Part shown: in pieces, positions 15,162 through 24,218 of the stretch
Numbering within the stretch: the first letter of the stretch is position 1
Layout: every line of letters begins with the position of its first letter
DNA from: Streptomyces sp. R28
GTDB taxonomy: Bacteria; Actinomycetota; Actinomycetes; Streptomycetales; Streptomycetaceae
Direction of reading: 5' to 3'
DNA: 64,000 nucleotides
Assembly (NCBI RefSeq): GCF_041052385.1
Contig: NZ_CP163439.1
Coordinates: 7,181,001 to 7,245,000 of the forward strand
Position numbers and translations under genes: made by a program
Notes under the pieces: generated by a model
What the model was told of the DNA's origin: nothing
The model's input: the letters and a program-made list of their open reading frames with translations, nothing else
Database searches by the model: none

Positions 15162-16136
15162 TCAGCTCCTCCTCCAGTCTTCGCCCCACGGCTGCCGCCG
15201 CTCGGCAGGCGGCGCCGCGGAGTCCGGCGCCGCGGAGTGCGCGTGGTACTCCACCGACTCCGCGGTCAACTGCATGAACGCCTCCTCCAAGGAGGCCTGT
15301 TGCGGGCTCAGCTCATGCAGCACGACCCCGTGCCGCGCCGCCAGCTCCCCGATCTGCTCCGCCTTGCCGCCGTCGACCTCGAGCGTGCCGTTGCCCGCCT
15401 CCACGGCCGTGATCCCGGCCGTGTGCAGCACGTCAAGCAGCAGCTCCCGCTGCGGGGTGCGGATCCGGACGTACGACTTCGAGTTCCGCGCGATGAAGTC
15501 GGCCATGGACGTGTCGGCGAGAAGCCGGCCCTGGCCGATCACGACGAGGTGGTCGGCGGTCAGTGCCATCTCGCTCATGAGGTGCGAGGAGACGAAGACC
15601 GTGCGGCCCTGCGCGGCCAGGGACTTCATCAGGTTGCGGATCCAGTGGATGCCCTCGGGGTCGAGGCCGTTGACCGGCTCGTCGAACATCAGGATCCGCG
15701 GGTCGCCCAGCAGCGCCCCCGCGATGCCGAGCCGCTGTCCCATGCCCATCGAGAAGCCCTTGGTCTTCTTGCGCGCGACCGCTGTGAGACCCACCGTCTC
15801 CAGCACCTCCCGAACCCGCCGCCGCGCGATGCCGTTGCTCTGTGCGAGGCACAGCAGGTGGTTGTAGGCGCTGCGCCCGCCGTGCCAGGCCTTGGCCTCC
15901 AGCAGGGCGCCGATGTAGGTCAGCGGGTCCTTGAGCTGGTCGTAGTGCTTGCCGTCGATACGGACGTCGCCTGCGGTGGGGTGGTCGAGGCCGAGGACCA
16001 TCCGCATCGTCGTGGACTTCCCGGCGCCGTTGGGGCCGAGGAATCCGGTGACGGTGCCGGGTCTGACGGTGAAGGTGAGGTTGTTGACCGCAACCTTCTC
16101 GCCGTACCGCTTGGTCAGCCCCTCGAGCTCGATCAT
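15162..16136 (-). CDS. ABC transporter ATP-binding protein (324 aa)
   Basis: Motifs are Walker A GPNGAGKST (about residues 36-44), signature MGMGQRLG, Walker B ILMFDEP, and H-loop SSHLMSEM. The C-terminal 100 residues form the extension common in NatA/BcrA-type ATPases, with the conserved QASLEEAFMQLT. It is nearly collinear with the ATPase at 12994-14265 but has a short tail. The ATG at 16136 is preceded by GGGCGGC. Together with the permease at 14389 it forms the upstream one of two tandem exporter pairs. Confidence 0.92.
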   Translation of the reverse strand: MIELEGLTKRYGEKVAVNNLTFTVRPGTVTGFLGPNGAGKSTTMRMVLGLDHPTAGDVRIDGKHYDQLKDPLTYIGALLEAKAWHGGRSAYNHLLCLAQSNGIARRRVREVLETVGLTAVARKKTKGFSMGMGQRLGIAGALLGDPRILMFDEPVNGLDPEGIHWIRNLMKSLAAQGRTVFVSSHLMSEMALTADHLVVIGQGRLLADTSMADFIARNSKSYVRIRTPQRELLLDVLHTAGITAVEAGNGTLEVDGGKAEQIGELAARHGVVLHELSPQQASLEEAFMQLTAESVEYHAHSAAPDSAAPPAERRQPWGEDWRRS

Positions 16137-16159
16137 GCCGCCCACGCTAAAACGCCACA

Positions 16160-16191
16160 AAGCCCCCTGCCACCGGAGTGACAGAGGGCTT
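16160..16191. terminator. Terminator downstream of filP
   Basis: AAGCCCCCTGCCAC pairs with GTGACAGAGGGCTT at 12 of 14 positions around a four-base loop. It lies 32 bases after the filP stop and just upstream of the exporter ATPase start, insulating the two. Confidence 0.65.
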
Positions 16192-16222
16192 CGCGGATGT
16201 TCAGACGACGTACGCCGAGCGG

Positions 16223-17158
16223 TTACCGGGTCTGCTGAGCCGGGACACCGCGGGAGATCGGCTCGTCCTCGGCCGGGGTGCCGGCGGCGGCCACCGCGGC
16301 GCCCGTGAGGGTCGCCAGCATCTCGCGGACGTTCGTCAGCTGAGCGTTGATCGAGTCGCGGCGGTTGGTGAGAGCCGCGAGCTCGCGCTCGGATTCCGAA
16401 CGGATCCGGTCGGCCTTGGCGTTGGCGTCGGCCACGATGTCCTCGGCCTGGCGCTGAGCCGTCTCCACCGTCTGGCGGGCGCGGCGCTCGGCGTCCGTGC
16501 GCAGCTTCTCGGCCTCCAGGCGGAGCTGCTCCGCGCGGTGCTCGATCTCCGCGAGACGCTTCTCGGCCTTGGCCTGACGGGACGCCAGGTCGCGCTCGGA
16601 CTGCTCGCGGCGCTTGGCGAGGTTCGTCTCGAAGTCGGCGGCGGCCTGCGCGGCCTTGGCGCGGGTCTCCTCGAAGAGAGCGTCGGCCTCCTCGCGCTTG
16701 GACTGCGCGTCCTTCTGAGCCTCGGAACGCAGCTGGGAGGCGTCGCTCTTGGCCTTCTCGACGATCCGGACGCCCTCGTCCTCGGCCTTGGCCTTGCGCT
16801 CCGCAGCGAACGATTCTGCGTCGTTGCGGACCTGCTGGGCCGCCGATTCGGCGAGCTCGCGGTGCTGCTCGGCGGCGCGGCGGGCCTCCTCGCGCAGATC
16901 CTTGGCCTCTTCCTCGGCGAGGCGGAGGATCTTCTCGACACGCGCGCCGAGACCGGCGTACGACGGCTCTGCGTCGCTTACCTGGGCCTGGGCGTTCTGC
17001 GTTTCGAGGTGGAGCTCCTCGATGCGCTTTTCCAGAGCGGTGATGCGGGCGAGAGCGCTGTCACGGTCGGAGACGAGCTTGGAGATTCGTTCGCCCACCT
17101 GCGCGCGGTCGTACCCACGCCGCACAAGCTCGAAGCCGTAGGGGGAAGTGTCGCTCAT
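16223..17158 (-). CDS. filP: Coiled-coil intermediate-filament-like protein FilP
   Basis: FilP forms filaments at growing hyphal tips and gives mechanical stiffness; it works with DivIVA and Scy. The 311 residues are almost all helical and charged. An N-terminal DivIVA-like segment (SPYGFELVRRGYDRAQVGER, residues 5-24) precedes a long coiled coil (about 28-285) with Glu/Ala/Arg-rich heptads, then a short Ala/Pro tail. The start MSDTSPYG at 17158 fits the family. Older annotations call it a cellulose-binding protein. It lies downstream of scy on the same strand with a hairpin in the spacer. Confidence 0.93.
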   Translation of the reverse strand: MSDTSPYGFELVRRGYDRAQVGERISKLVSDRDSALARITALEKRIEELHLETQNAQAQVSDAEPSYAGLGARVEKILRLAEEEAKDLREEARRAAEQHRELAESAAQQVRNDAESFAAERKAKAEDEGVRIVEKAKSDASQLRSEAQKDAQSKREEADALFEETRAKAAQAAADFETNLAKRREQSERDLASRQAKAEKRLAEIEHRAEQLRLEAEKLRTDAERRARQTVETAQRQAEDIVADANAKADRIRSESERELAALTNRRDSINAQLTNVREMLATLTGAAVAAAGTPAEDEPISRGVPAQQTR

Positions 17159-17270
17159 GGGGTTCCTGTCGAATGAGACCGGTGAGGTGATAAGTGGAAT
17201 CCTAGGGGCCGAAGCGGTGTGTCATCGAGCGGATACGTGTTTGATCTGGAGAATGAGACCCCTTTTGAGT

Positions 17271-17293
17271 GGCAAGCCGTCGGACGGCTTGCC
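17271..17293. terminator. Perfect 10-bp hairpin between scy and filP
   Basis: GGCAAGCCGT (17271-17280) pairs perfectly with ACGGCTTGCC (17284-17293), loop CGG. It sits 50 bases after the scy stop and 113 bases before the filP start. It may end scy transcripts or attenuate readthrough into filP. Confidence 0.6.
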
Positions 17294-17342
17294 AAAAACT
17301 GGGTCAAAGGCCCCCAGGAGACACCGGAACCCGCTCGCCGCG

Positions 17343-20300
17343 CTAGCTCTCTGACGACTTGCCACCCGATCGGGGGGCACCCACCGTCGCACCGGCCTTG
17401 ACCCCGCCGTCCTTGCCCGCGGACGGTGCCTCGAAGGACTCCAAGGCCTCCAGCACGTCCTGGACGCGCGAGATTTCGGCGTTGATGTCCTCCCGGCGCC
17501 GGACCAGGACCTCCAGCTCGCGCTTGCCCTCCTCGACCGTGCGCCGGGCCTCGCGGATCGCCTCGGCCTTGAGTTCCTCGGCCTCCTTGATCAGCGACGA
17601 CCGCTTCTGCTCGGCCTCCTTCAGCAGCCCCTCGGCCTTCTTCACGGCGGCGATACGGACCTTGCCCGCCTCGGAGTTGGCCTCCGAGACCAGTTCCTTC
17701 GCCTTCGCCTGGGCCTTGGCCAGCTGCTCCTCTGCGGCCTTGATGAGGGCGTCGCAGCGGTCGCCGGCCGACTTCATCGTCTCGGCGGACTCGCGGCGGG
17801 CCCGCTCGTGCAGCTGCTCGATCTCGCTCGTGATGCGCTCGCGCAGCTCCTCGGCGCGCTCCCTGATCGAGGTGGCGTCCCGGCGGGCGCCGACGAGCAG
17901 CTCGTCCGCGTCCGTGCGGGCCTTCTCCACCATGGAGTTGCCCTCGACCGTCGCCTCGGACACCAGCCGGTCGGCCTCCTTGCGGGCGGCGCCCACCATG
18001 GTGTCGGCCTGGCCCTCGGCGTCCGCGGTCGTCTTGTGCGCCTGCTGTTGCGCCTCGGTGAGCAGCTTGTCCGCCTCGGCCGTGGTCTCCGAGATGAGCT
18101 TGTCGACCTGCTCGGCCGCCTCGGAGCGCCGCTTGTTGGCGTCCTTGCGGGCTTCGTCGAGGGTGCGCTCGGCCTCCTCGCGCGCGGAGGTCACCAGCCG
18201 CTCGGCCTCCGCGGCCGCCTCGGCCTTGACCCGCTCGGACTCGCTGCGGACCCGCTCGGCGTGCTGCTGCGCGGACCCGACCGTGTCCGAGGCCTCGGCG
18301 CGCAGCCGCTCCGCCTCCGACGTGGCGTCCCCGACCAGCTTCTCGGCCTTGGCGAGCGCGTCGGTGCGCACCCGGTCGGCCTCCGCGATCGTCTCCGACT
18401 GCAGCCGCTCCGCCTCGGAACGCGCCTCGGTGATGAGGGTGTCGGCCTGCGTCGCCGCGTCCGACCGGATCCGGTTGGCGTCCTCGCGGGCGTCGGCCCG
18501 CGTACGCGACGCGGCCTGGTCGGCCTCGGCGATCGCGTCCGAAGCCTCCGTACGGACCCGCTGGGCGTGCTCGGCGGCGTCCGACCGCAGCCGCTCCGCC
18601 TCGGCGATCGCCTCCGCGACGGTGCGCTCGGCGAGGGACTTGGCGGCCTCCGACTCCTCGTTGGCCTCGCGCCGGATGCGGCCCGCGTCCTCACTGGCCC
18701 GCTCCCGCTCGGCGTAGGCGTCGGAGCGGACCCGGTCCGCCTCCTCCTGCGCCTCCCGGCGGGTACGGTCCGCCACGTGCTCGGCGGCGCTGCGCAGCCC
18801 GGCGATCTCCTCCTGGGCCTGCTCGTGCAGCCCGGACACGGAGTCGCGGACCTGCTGGGCGTGCTGCTCGGCCGCCGACACCATCTCGGTGGCGCGCCGG
18901 TCGGCCTCCTCGACCAGCCGCACCGCCTCGGCCTGCGCCTCCTCCACCCGCTTGCGGGCGGAGGCCAGCAGCTCCTCGCTCTGCTCGCGGGCCCGCTCAC
19001 GCTCCTGGTCGGCCTCCTGGCGGGCGGAGCCGAGGGTTTCCTCGGCCTCGCGGCGACGCCGGGTGGCCTCCTCCTGGGCGGCGGCCAGCGTCTCGGACGC
19101 CTCGGTGGCGAGCCGCTCGGCGGCGGCCTGCGCCTCCGCACGGACCCGGTCGGCGGTGTCCTGGGCCTCCGACTTCAGCCGCTCGGCCTCGGCCGCGGCC
19201 TCCGACCGCAGGCGTACGGCGATGGCCTCGCCCTCGGCACGCGACGTGGACGCGTCCGCCGCGGCCTCGTTGCGCAGCCGGTCGGCCTCGTCCTCGGCCT
19301 GCTGCTGCAGCGTGCGGATCCGCTCGGCGGCCTCGGCGCGCAGCCGGTCGGTCTCCTCGGCGGCCTCGCGCCGGATGCGTGCGGCCTCCTCGCGGGCGTC
19401 GGTGAGCGCCTGCTCGGCGGCGGCGAGGCGCTGCTCGGCCTCCGACTGCAGCCGCGTCAGCTCCTCGGCGGCTTCCGCGCGGCGAGCCTCTATGGCCCGC
19501 TCGGTCTCCTCGTGCAGCTCACGGGCGGCCCGCTCGGCGTCGGACTTGATGCCCTCGGCCTGCTCGACGACCTCCTCGCGGTGCCGCTCGGCCTCCTGAC
19601 GGGTGCGCTGGAGGGTCTCCTCGGCCTGGCGGCGCAGCGTCGTCGCCCGCTCGATGGCCTCGGTACGGACTTTCTCGCTGTCCGTCGTGGCCTTCTGGCG
19701 CAGCTCGTCCGCGTCCTGCCTGGTCTTGGACAGCAGCTCCTCGGCGGTCTTGGCCGCCTCCTCGATCTGCTGGACGGCCTCCTTGCGGGCCTCCGCGCGG
19801 ATCTTCTCGCCCTCGGCGACCGCCTCGGAGCGCAGCTGCTCGGCCTCGCCGCGCAGCCGGCGGGCCTCCTCCTGCAGCTCGACCGTCTTGGCGCGGTACT
19901 CCTTGGTGTCGTCCTTCGCCGAACCCTTGAGCTGCTCGGCGATGTCGTGCGCCTCGGCGCGCAGCCGGTCCGCCTCGGCCTCGGCCTCGGTGCGGATCCG
20001 CTCCGCCTCCTCAGCTGCCGCCTTGGTGGTGTTCTGGGCGTCCTCCTGCGCCTTGTTGAGGACGTCCTCGGCCGTCTTGGCCGCCTTCGACAGCTGGGTC
20101 GCGCTCTCCTCGGCGGTGATCGTGCGGGCCTTCTCGGCGGCCTCCTCGACGATCTTCTCGGCCTCGGCACGCGCGTCGGCGACGATCTGCTCGGCGTCCG
20201 CCTTGGTGCTCTCCGCCTCCTTGGTGGCCTCGCTGACCAGGCGGGCGACCTGCTCCTTCGCCGTTCGCGTGCGCTGCTCGTTGGCCGACTCGGCGCTGGA

Positions 20301-21191
20301 GAGCGTCTTCTCGGCGGCCGTCTTGGCCTCGGTGACCAGCTTCTCGGCCTCGGACTGCGCCTTGCGCAGCGCCTCCTCGGCCTGTGCCATGCGCTGTTCG
20401 GCGGCCCGGCTGAGCTCGGTGGCCTGGCGGCGTGCGGCGTCCGACTCGGTCGCGGTGGAGCTGCGCAGCTGCTCGGCGTGGTCGGTGGCCTCCTGGGCCT
20501 GCGTGGAGGCGGCGTTCAGCAGCCGCTCGGCGTCCGTACGGGCCCGGAGCAGGATCTGCTCGGCCTCCGCACGGGCCTCCTCGGCCGCGCCGGTGAGGCG
20601 CTGCCGGGCCTCGCTGGTGAGCCGCTCGGCCTCGGCGCGCGCGGCAGCCATGGCCTGCTCGGCCTCGGCACGCGACTCGTCGAGGAGCCGGCGGGCCTGC
20701 GACTCGCTGCGGGCGCGCAGCTGCTCCGCCCACGCCACGTTCTCGTTGACGTGCGACTCGACGGTCTGGCGCCGCTCGGCCAGCTCCTGGTCCAGCTGCT
20801 GGCGGCGGGTCACCGCCTCCTGGTGCAGCTCGGCCTGGAGCCGGGCGGCCTGCTCGGCGTGCTCCTGGAGGATCCGCTGGGTCTGCGCGCGGGCCTGGCT
20901 GAGCTCCCGCTCGGCCTCCTGGCGCAGCTGGTCCGCCTGGACCTGGGCGTTCCGCAGCAACTGCTCGGCCTGGTAGCCGATGTCACCGCCGTCGAAGGCC
21001 GGTCGGGACATGATGGTGCGCCGCGCCTCGTGCAACTTGGCGCGCAGCACCTCGACCTGGTAGCCGAGGTCCTCGGCGTGCTGGATCGCCTTTTCCCGCT
21101 CGGTCTTCAGCCGATCCATCTCGGCCTCGAACCGAGAGAGGTGGTCGACGTCAGCCGCCGGCTCTCGCTCCTGGCGTTCGTAGCCCCGCAC
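17343..21191 (-). CDS. scy: Giant coiled-coil polarity scaffold Scy
   Basis: Scy organises the hyphal tip complex (with DivIVA, FilP and ParA) and sets where new tips form. From the GTG at 21191 (reading MRGYERQEREPAADVDHLSR) the protein has 1282 residues, close to the roughly 1300 of Scy. Residues 1-90 resemble DivIVA; the rest is one enormous coiled coil of Ala/Glu/Arg repeats (AEAERLRSEA-like units) with a long non-heptad periodicity. A second GTG at 21239 extends it by 16 residues; the weak GATGGGA site and known homologues favour 21191. The opposite strand carries an equally long but spurious Leu/Gly-rich open frame. Confidence 0.93.
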   Translation of the reverse strand: MRGYERQEREPAADVDHLSRFEAEMDRLKTEREKAIQHAEDLGYQVEVLRAKLHEARRTIMSRPAFDGGDIGYQAEQLLRNAQVQADQLRQEAERELSQARAQTQRILQEHAEQAARLQAELHQEAVTRRQQLDQELAERRQTVESHVNENVAWAEQLRARSESQARRLLDESRAEAEQAMAAARAEAERLTSEARQRLTGAAEEARAEAEQILLRARTDAERLLNAASTQAQEATDHAEQLRSSTATESDAARRQATELSRAAEQRMAQAEEALRKAQSEAEKLVTEAKTAAEKTLSSAESANEQRTRTAKEQVARLVSEATKEAESTKADAEQIVADARAEAEKIVEEAAEKARTITAEESATQLSKAAKTAEDVLNKAQEDAQNTTKAAAEEAERIRTEAEAEADRLRAEAHDIAEQLKGSAKDDTKEYRAKTVELQEEARRLRGEAEQLRSEAVAEGEKIRAEARKEAVQQIEEAAKTAEELLSKTRQDADELRQKATTDSEKVRTEAIERATTLRRQAEETLQRTRQEAERHREEVVEQAEGIKSDAERAARELHEETERAIEARRAEAAEELTRLQSEAEQRLAAAEQALTDAREEAARIRREAAEETDRLRAEAAERIRTLQQQAEDEADRLRNEAAADASTSRAEGEAIAVRLRSEAAAEAERLKSEAQDTADRVRAEAQAAAERLATEASETLAAAQEEATRRRREAEETLGSARQEADQERERAREQSEELLASARKRVEEAQAEAVRLVEEADRRATEMVSAAEQHAQQVRDSVSGLHEQAQEEIAGLRSAAEHVADRTRREAQEEADRVRSDAYAERERASEDAGRIRREANEESEAAKSLAERTVAEAIAEAERLRSDAAEHAQRVRTEASDAIAEADQAASRTRADAREDANRIRSDAATQADTLITEARSEAERLQSETIAEADRVRTDALAKAEKLVGDATSEAERLRAEASDTVGSAQQHAERVRSESERVKAEAAAEAERLVTSAREEAERTLDEARKDANKRRSEAAEQVDKLISETTAEADKLLTEAQQQAHKTTADAEGQADTMVGAARKEADRLVSEATVEGNSMVEKARTDADELLVGARRDATSIRERAEELRERITSEIEQLHERARRESAETMKSAGDRCDALIKAAEEQLAKAQAKAKELVSEANSEAGKVRIAAVKKAEGLLKEAEQKRSSLIKEAEELKAEAIREARRTVEEGKRELEVLVRRREDINAEISRVQDVLEALESFEAPSAGKDGGVKAGATVGAPRSGGKSSES

Positions 21192-21423
21192 TGCGCGGTC
21201 CCATCCGTCCCCTGGTCGCAAGTCTCTCCATACGAGCACCGTCCATCCGCCGAACGGGGCCCCCGGGGAATGGTGTCAGATCAACGGCGAAGCACGGGCT
21301 GTTGCCCCACCCTCGTCCCCCGAAACCCGGACCCCGGACGGTCCCCCCGTCGGACGGAGGGGCCGGGTCACCCTGGACTGAGCGGCGACCGCCCCCAACC
21401 CTACCGGCCCATATGTACGAGGG

Positions 21424-21864
21424 TCAGTGCTCAGGTGACTCAACGGGCGCCGAAGTGACCAGTTCTGTCAGTACGCCGTGGCAATCCTTCGGGTGCAGGA
21501 AAGTGATTCGTGACCCCATGGAGCCGATCCGGGGCTCTTCGTACAGCACTCGTACGCCCTTGCCCTTGATGTCGGCGGCGTCGCCGTCCACATCCGCCGT
21601 ACCGAAAGCGATGTGGTGGACGCCCTCGCCGTTCTTGTCGAGCCACTTCGCGACGGTGGAGTCCGGGCGGGTGGGCTCGAGAAGCTGCAGGTAGGAGGCA
21701 CCGCCGTCGGAGGTGTCGTTGATCTTGAGCATGGCCTCGCGGACGCCCTGCTCCTCGTTGACCTCGGAGTGGAACACCTCGAAGCCGTATGTGGCCCGGT
21801 AGAACTCGACGGTCTTGTCGAGATCGAAGCAGGCGATTCCGATGTGGTCGATTCGCGTCAGCAT
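21424..21864 (-). CDS. mce: Methylmalonyl-CoA epimerase
   Basis: This enzyme interconverts (2R)- and (2S)-methylmalonyl-CoA, linking propionyl-CoA carboxylation with the mutase and with polyketide extender supply. The 146 residues form a single VOC (glyoxalase-like) domain. Metal ligands are expected at the His in RIDHIGIA (residue 7) and in GVHHIAFGT, with the Glu in LTELVT near the C-terminus. The ATG at 21864 faces a thiolase gene across a 148-base divergent spacer. Neighbours meaB and icmA belong to the same B12-dependent acyl-CoA branch. Confidence 0.95.
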   Translation of the reverse strand: MLTRIDHIGIACFDLDKTVEFYRATYGFEVFHSEVNEEQGVREAMLKINDTSDGGASYLQLLEPTRPDSTVAKWLDKNGEGVHHIAFGTADVDGDAADIKGKGVRVLYEEPRIGSMGSRITFLHPKDCHGVLTELVTSAPVESPEH

Positions 21865-22012
21865 GGAACTCAGTGCAGCGCTCCCGAGGTGGTTACGCAA
21901 CGTGCGCGCGATCACACCGACGGCCCGGTGACGGCACGGAGTGCCACTCAGTACATTCGAAGTAAACCCTCGTTCACTCCTCGGCAGTGCAGCCGGAAGG
22001 GGATCGCACCTC

Positions 22013-23215
22013 ATGTCTGGAACGAACAGCACGACCTCGGTCATCGTCGCGGGCGCCCGTACGCCCATGGGACGGTTGCTGGGCTCGCTGAAGTCCTTCT
22101 CGGGAGCAGAGCTCGGCGGCTTCGCGATCAAGGCAGCCCTCGACCGTGCGGGGATCGGCGGCGACCAGGTGCAGTACGTCATCATGGGCCAGGTGCTCCA
22201 GGCCGGGGCAGGGCAGATCCCGGCACGCCAGGCCGCGGTCAAGGCCGGCATCCCGATGAACGTCCCGGCGCTCACCGTCAACAAGGTGTGTCTGTCCGGC
22301 CTCGACGCGATCGCCCTCGCGGACCAGCTGATCCGCGCCGGCGAGTTCGACGTGATCGTCGCGGGCGGCCAGGAGTCCATGACCAACGCCCCGCACCTGC
22401 TGCCGAAGTCCCGCGAGGGCTTCAAGTACGGCGCGGTCGAGATGCTCGACGCGATGGCGTACGACGGTCTGACCGACGCCTTCGAGAACATCGCCATGGG
22501 CGAGTCGACGGAGAAGCACAACACCCGCCTCGGCATCCAGCGCCCCGAACAGGACGAGATCGCCGCCCTGTCCCACCAGCGCGCCGCCGCCGCCCAGAAG
22601 AACGGCATCTTCGAGGCGGAGATCACCCCGGTCGAGATCCCGCAGCGCAAGGGCGAGCCGGTCGTCTTCAGCAAGGACGAGGGCATCCGCGCGGAGACCA
22701 CGGCCGAGTCGCTGGGCAAGCTGCGCCCGGCGTTCTCCCGGGACGGCACGATCACGGCGGGTTCGGCGTCGCAGATCTCGGACGGCGCCGCCGCGGTCGT
22801 CGTCATGAGCAAGGCCAAGGCGCAGGAGCTCGGCCTGGACTGGATCGCCGAGATCGGCGCCCACGGCAACGTGGCGGGCCCGGACAACAGCCTCCAGTCC
22901 CAGCCCTCCAACGCCATCCTGCACGCCCTGAAGAAGGAGGGCCTGGAGGTCTCCGACCTCGACCTGATCGAGATCAACGAGGCCTTCGCCGCCGTCGCGG
23001 TGCAGTCAATGAAGGACCTCGGCGTGTCATCGGAAAAGGTGAACGTCAACGGCGGAGCCATCGCCCTGGGTCACCCGATCGGTATGTCGGGTGCGCGGCT
23101 CGTCCTGCACCTGGCCCTGGAGCTGAAGCGGCGGGGCGGCGGCGTGGGCGCGGCCGCGCTGTGCGGCGGCGGCGGGCAGGGTGACGCACTGATCGTGCGG
23201 GTATCCAAGGCCTGA
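22013..23215 (+). CDS. Acetyl-CoA C-acetyltransferase (thiolase)
   Basis: This enzyme condenses two acetyl-CoA to acetoacetyl-CoA or cleaves 3-ketoacyl-CoA. The 400 residues have all thiolase signatures: nucleophile Cys93 in NKVCLSGLDAI, the NEAFA motif, GHPIGMSGAR with its catalytic His, and the C-terminal CGGGGQGDA with the second Cys. I chose the ATG at 22013, which follows GGAAGGGG; the open frame to 21941 is longer. meaB follows after 46 bases on the same strand. Together with the dehydrogenase at 4757 it covers short-chain acyl-CoA interconversion. Confidence 0.95.
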   Translation: MSGTNSTTSVIVAGARTPMGRLLGSLKSFSGAELGGFAIKAALDRAGIGGDQVQYVIMGQVLQAGAGQIPARQAAVKAGIPMNVPALTVNKVCLSGLDAIALADQLIRAGEFDVIVAGGQESMTNAPHLLPKSREGFKYGAVEMLDAMAYDGLTDAFENIAMGESTEKHNTRLGIQRPEQDEIAALSHQRAAAAQKNGIFEAEITPVEIPQRKGEPVVFSKDEGIRAETTAESLGKLRPAFSRDGTITAGSASQISDGAAAVVVMSKAKAQELGLDWIAEIGAHGNVAGPDNSLQSQPSNAILHALKKEGLEVSDLDLIEINEAFAAVAVQSMKDLGVSSEKVNVNGGAIALGHPIGMSGARLVLHLALELKRRGGGVGAAALCGGGGQGDALIVRVSKA

Positions 23216-23261
23216 GCGCCCGTCTTTCGGTACGTATTCGGAGACTCGGAACGGAGCTGTG

Positions 23262-24218
23262 ATGCAGGACGTCTCCACGCTGGTGGCCCAGGCCAGGGAG
23301 GGGCGGCCGAGGGCCGTGGCCCGGCTGATCTCCCTGGTGGAGGGGGCGTCCCCGCAGCTGCGGGAGGTCATGGCGACGCTGGCCCCGCTGACGGGCAATG
23401 CGTATGTCGTCGGCCTGACCGGATCTCCCGGCGTGGGCAAGTCGACGTCCACCTCCGCCCTGGTGACCGCGTACCGCAAGCAGGGCAAGCGGGTCGGCGT
23501 CCTGGCCGTCGACCCGTCCTCGCCCTTCTCGGGCGGTGCCCTGCTCGGCGACCGGGTGAGGATGTCCGACCACTCCTCCGACCCCGGCGTCTACATCCGC
23601 TCGATGGCGACGCGCGGCCACCTGGGCGGCCTCGCGTGGGCCGCCCCGCAGGCGATCCGTGTCCTGGACGCGGCGGGCTGCGACGTGATCCTGGTCGAGA
23701 CGGTCGGCGTGGGCCAGTCGGAGGTGGAGATCGCCTCGCAGGCCGACACCTCGGTGGTCCTCCTCGCCCCGGGCATGGGTGACGGCATCCAGGCGGCGAA
23801 GGCGGGCATCCTGGAGATCGGCGACGTGTACGTCGTCAACAAGGCCGACCGCGACGGCGCCGACGCCACCGCCCGCGAGCTCAACCACATGCTCGGCCTC
23901 GGCGAGTCCCGCGGCCCCGGCGACTGGCGCCCGCCCATCGTCAAGACGGTCGCCGCGCGCGGCGAGGGCGTCGACGAGGTGCTGGAAGCCCTGGAGAAGC
24001 ACCGGGCGTGGATGGAGGAGCGCGGGGTCCTCACGGAACGCCGCCGCGCCCGCGCCGCCCGCGAGGTGGAGACCATCGCCGTCACCGCCCTGCGCGAACG
24101 CATCGCCGACCTCCACGGCGACCGCCGCCTCGACGCGCTGGCGGAGAAGATCGTCGCCGGGGAGCTGGATCCGTACCGGGCGGCGGACGAGCTGGTGGCG
24201 GGGCTCACGCGGGCCTGA
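23262..24218 (+). CDS. meaB: MeaB/ArgK-family GTPase, chaperone of B12-dependent acyl-CoA mutase
   Basis: MeaB proteins use GTP to gate adenosylcobalamin loading and protect methylmalonyl- or isobutyryl-CoA mutase from inactivation. The 318 residues hold a P-loop GSPGVGKST (about residues 54-62), switch-type motifs DPSSPFSGGALLGDRVRM and ETVGVGQSE, and base recognition in NKADRDGA. The C-terminal helical arm serves dimerisation. The ATG at 23262 sits five bases after GGAG; a GTG three bases earlier is less well placed. Likely client: the mutase at 43967-45667 or a separate methylmalonyl-CoA mutase. Confidence 0.93.
   Translation: MQDVSTLVAQAREGRPRAVARLISLVEGASPQLREVMATLAPLTGNAYVVGLTGSPGVGKSTSTSALVTAYRKQGKRVGVLAVDPSSPFSGGALLGDRVRMSDHSSDPGVYIRSMATRGHLGGLAWAAPQAIRVLDAAGCDVILVETVGVGQSEVEIASQADTSVVLLAPGMGDGIQAAKAGILEIGDVYVVNKADRDGADATARELNHMLGLGESRGPGDWRPPIVKTVAARGEGVDEVLEALEKHRAWMEERGVLTERRRARAAREVETIAVTALRERIADLHGDRRLDALAEKIVAGELDPYRAADELVAGLTRA

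Noticed and set aside
16223..21191. Cellulose-binding function for the two coiled-coil proteins
   Set aside because: This is an old database label. The sequences are coiled coils with DivIVA-like N-termini and match FilP and Scy; no carbohydrate-binding module is visible.
17808..21458. Very long plus-strand open frame (about 1216 codons) rich in Leu and Gly
   Set aside because: It is the antisense image of the scy coiled-coil repeats; high GC at third positions keeps opposite frames open. No ribosome site or family match.
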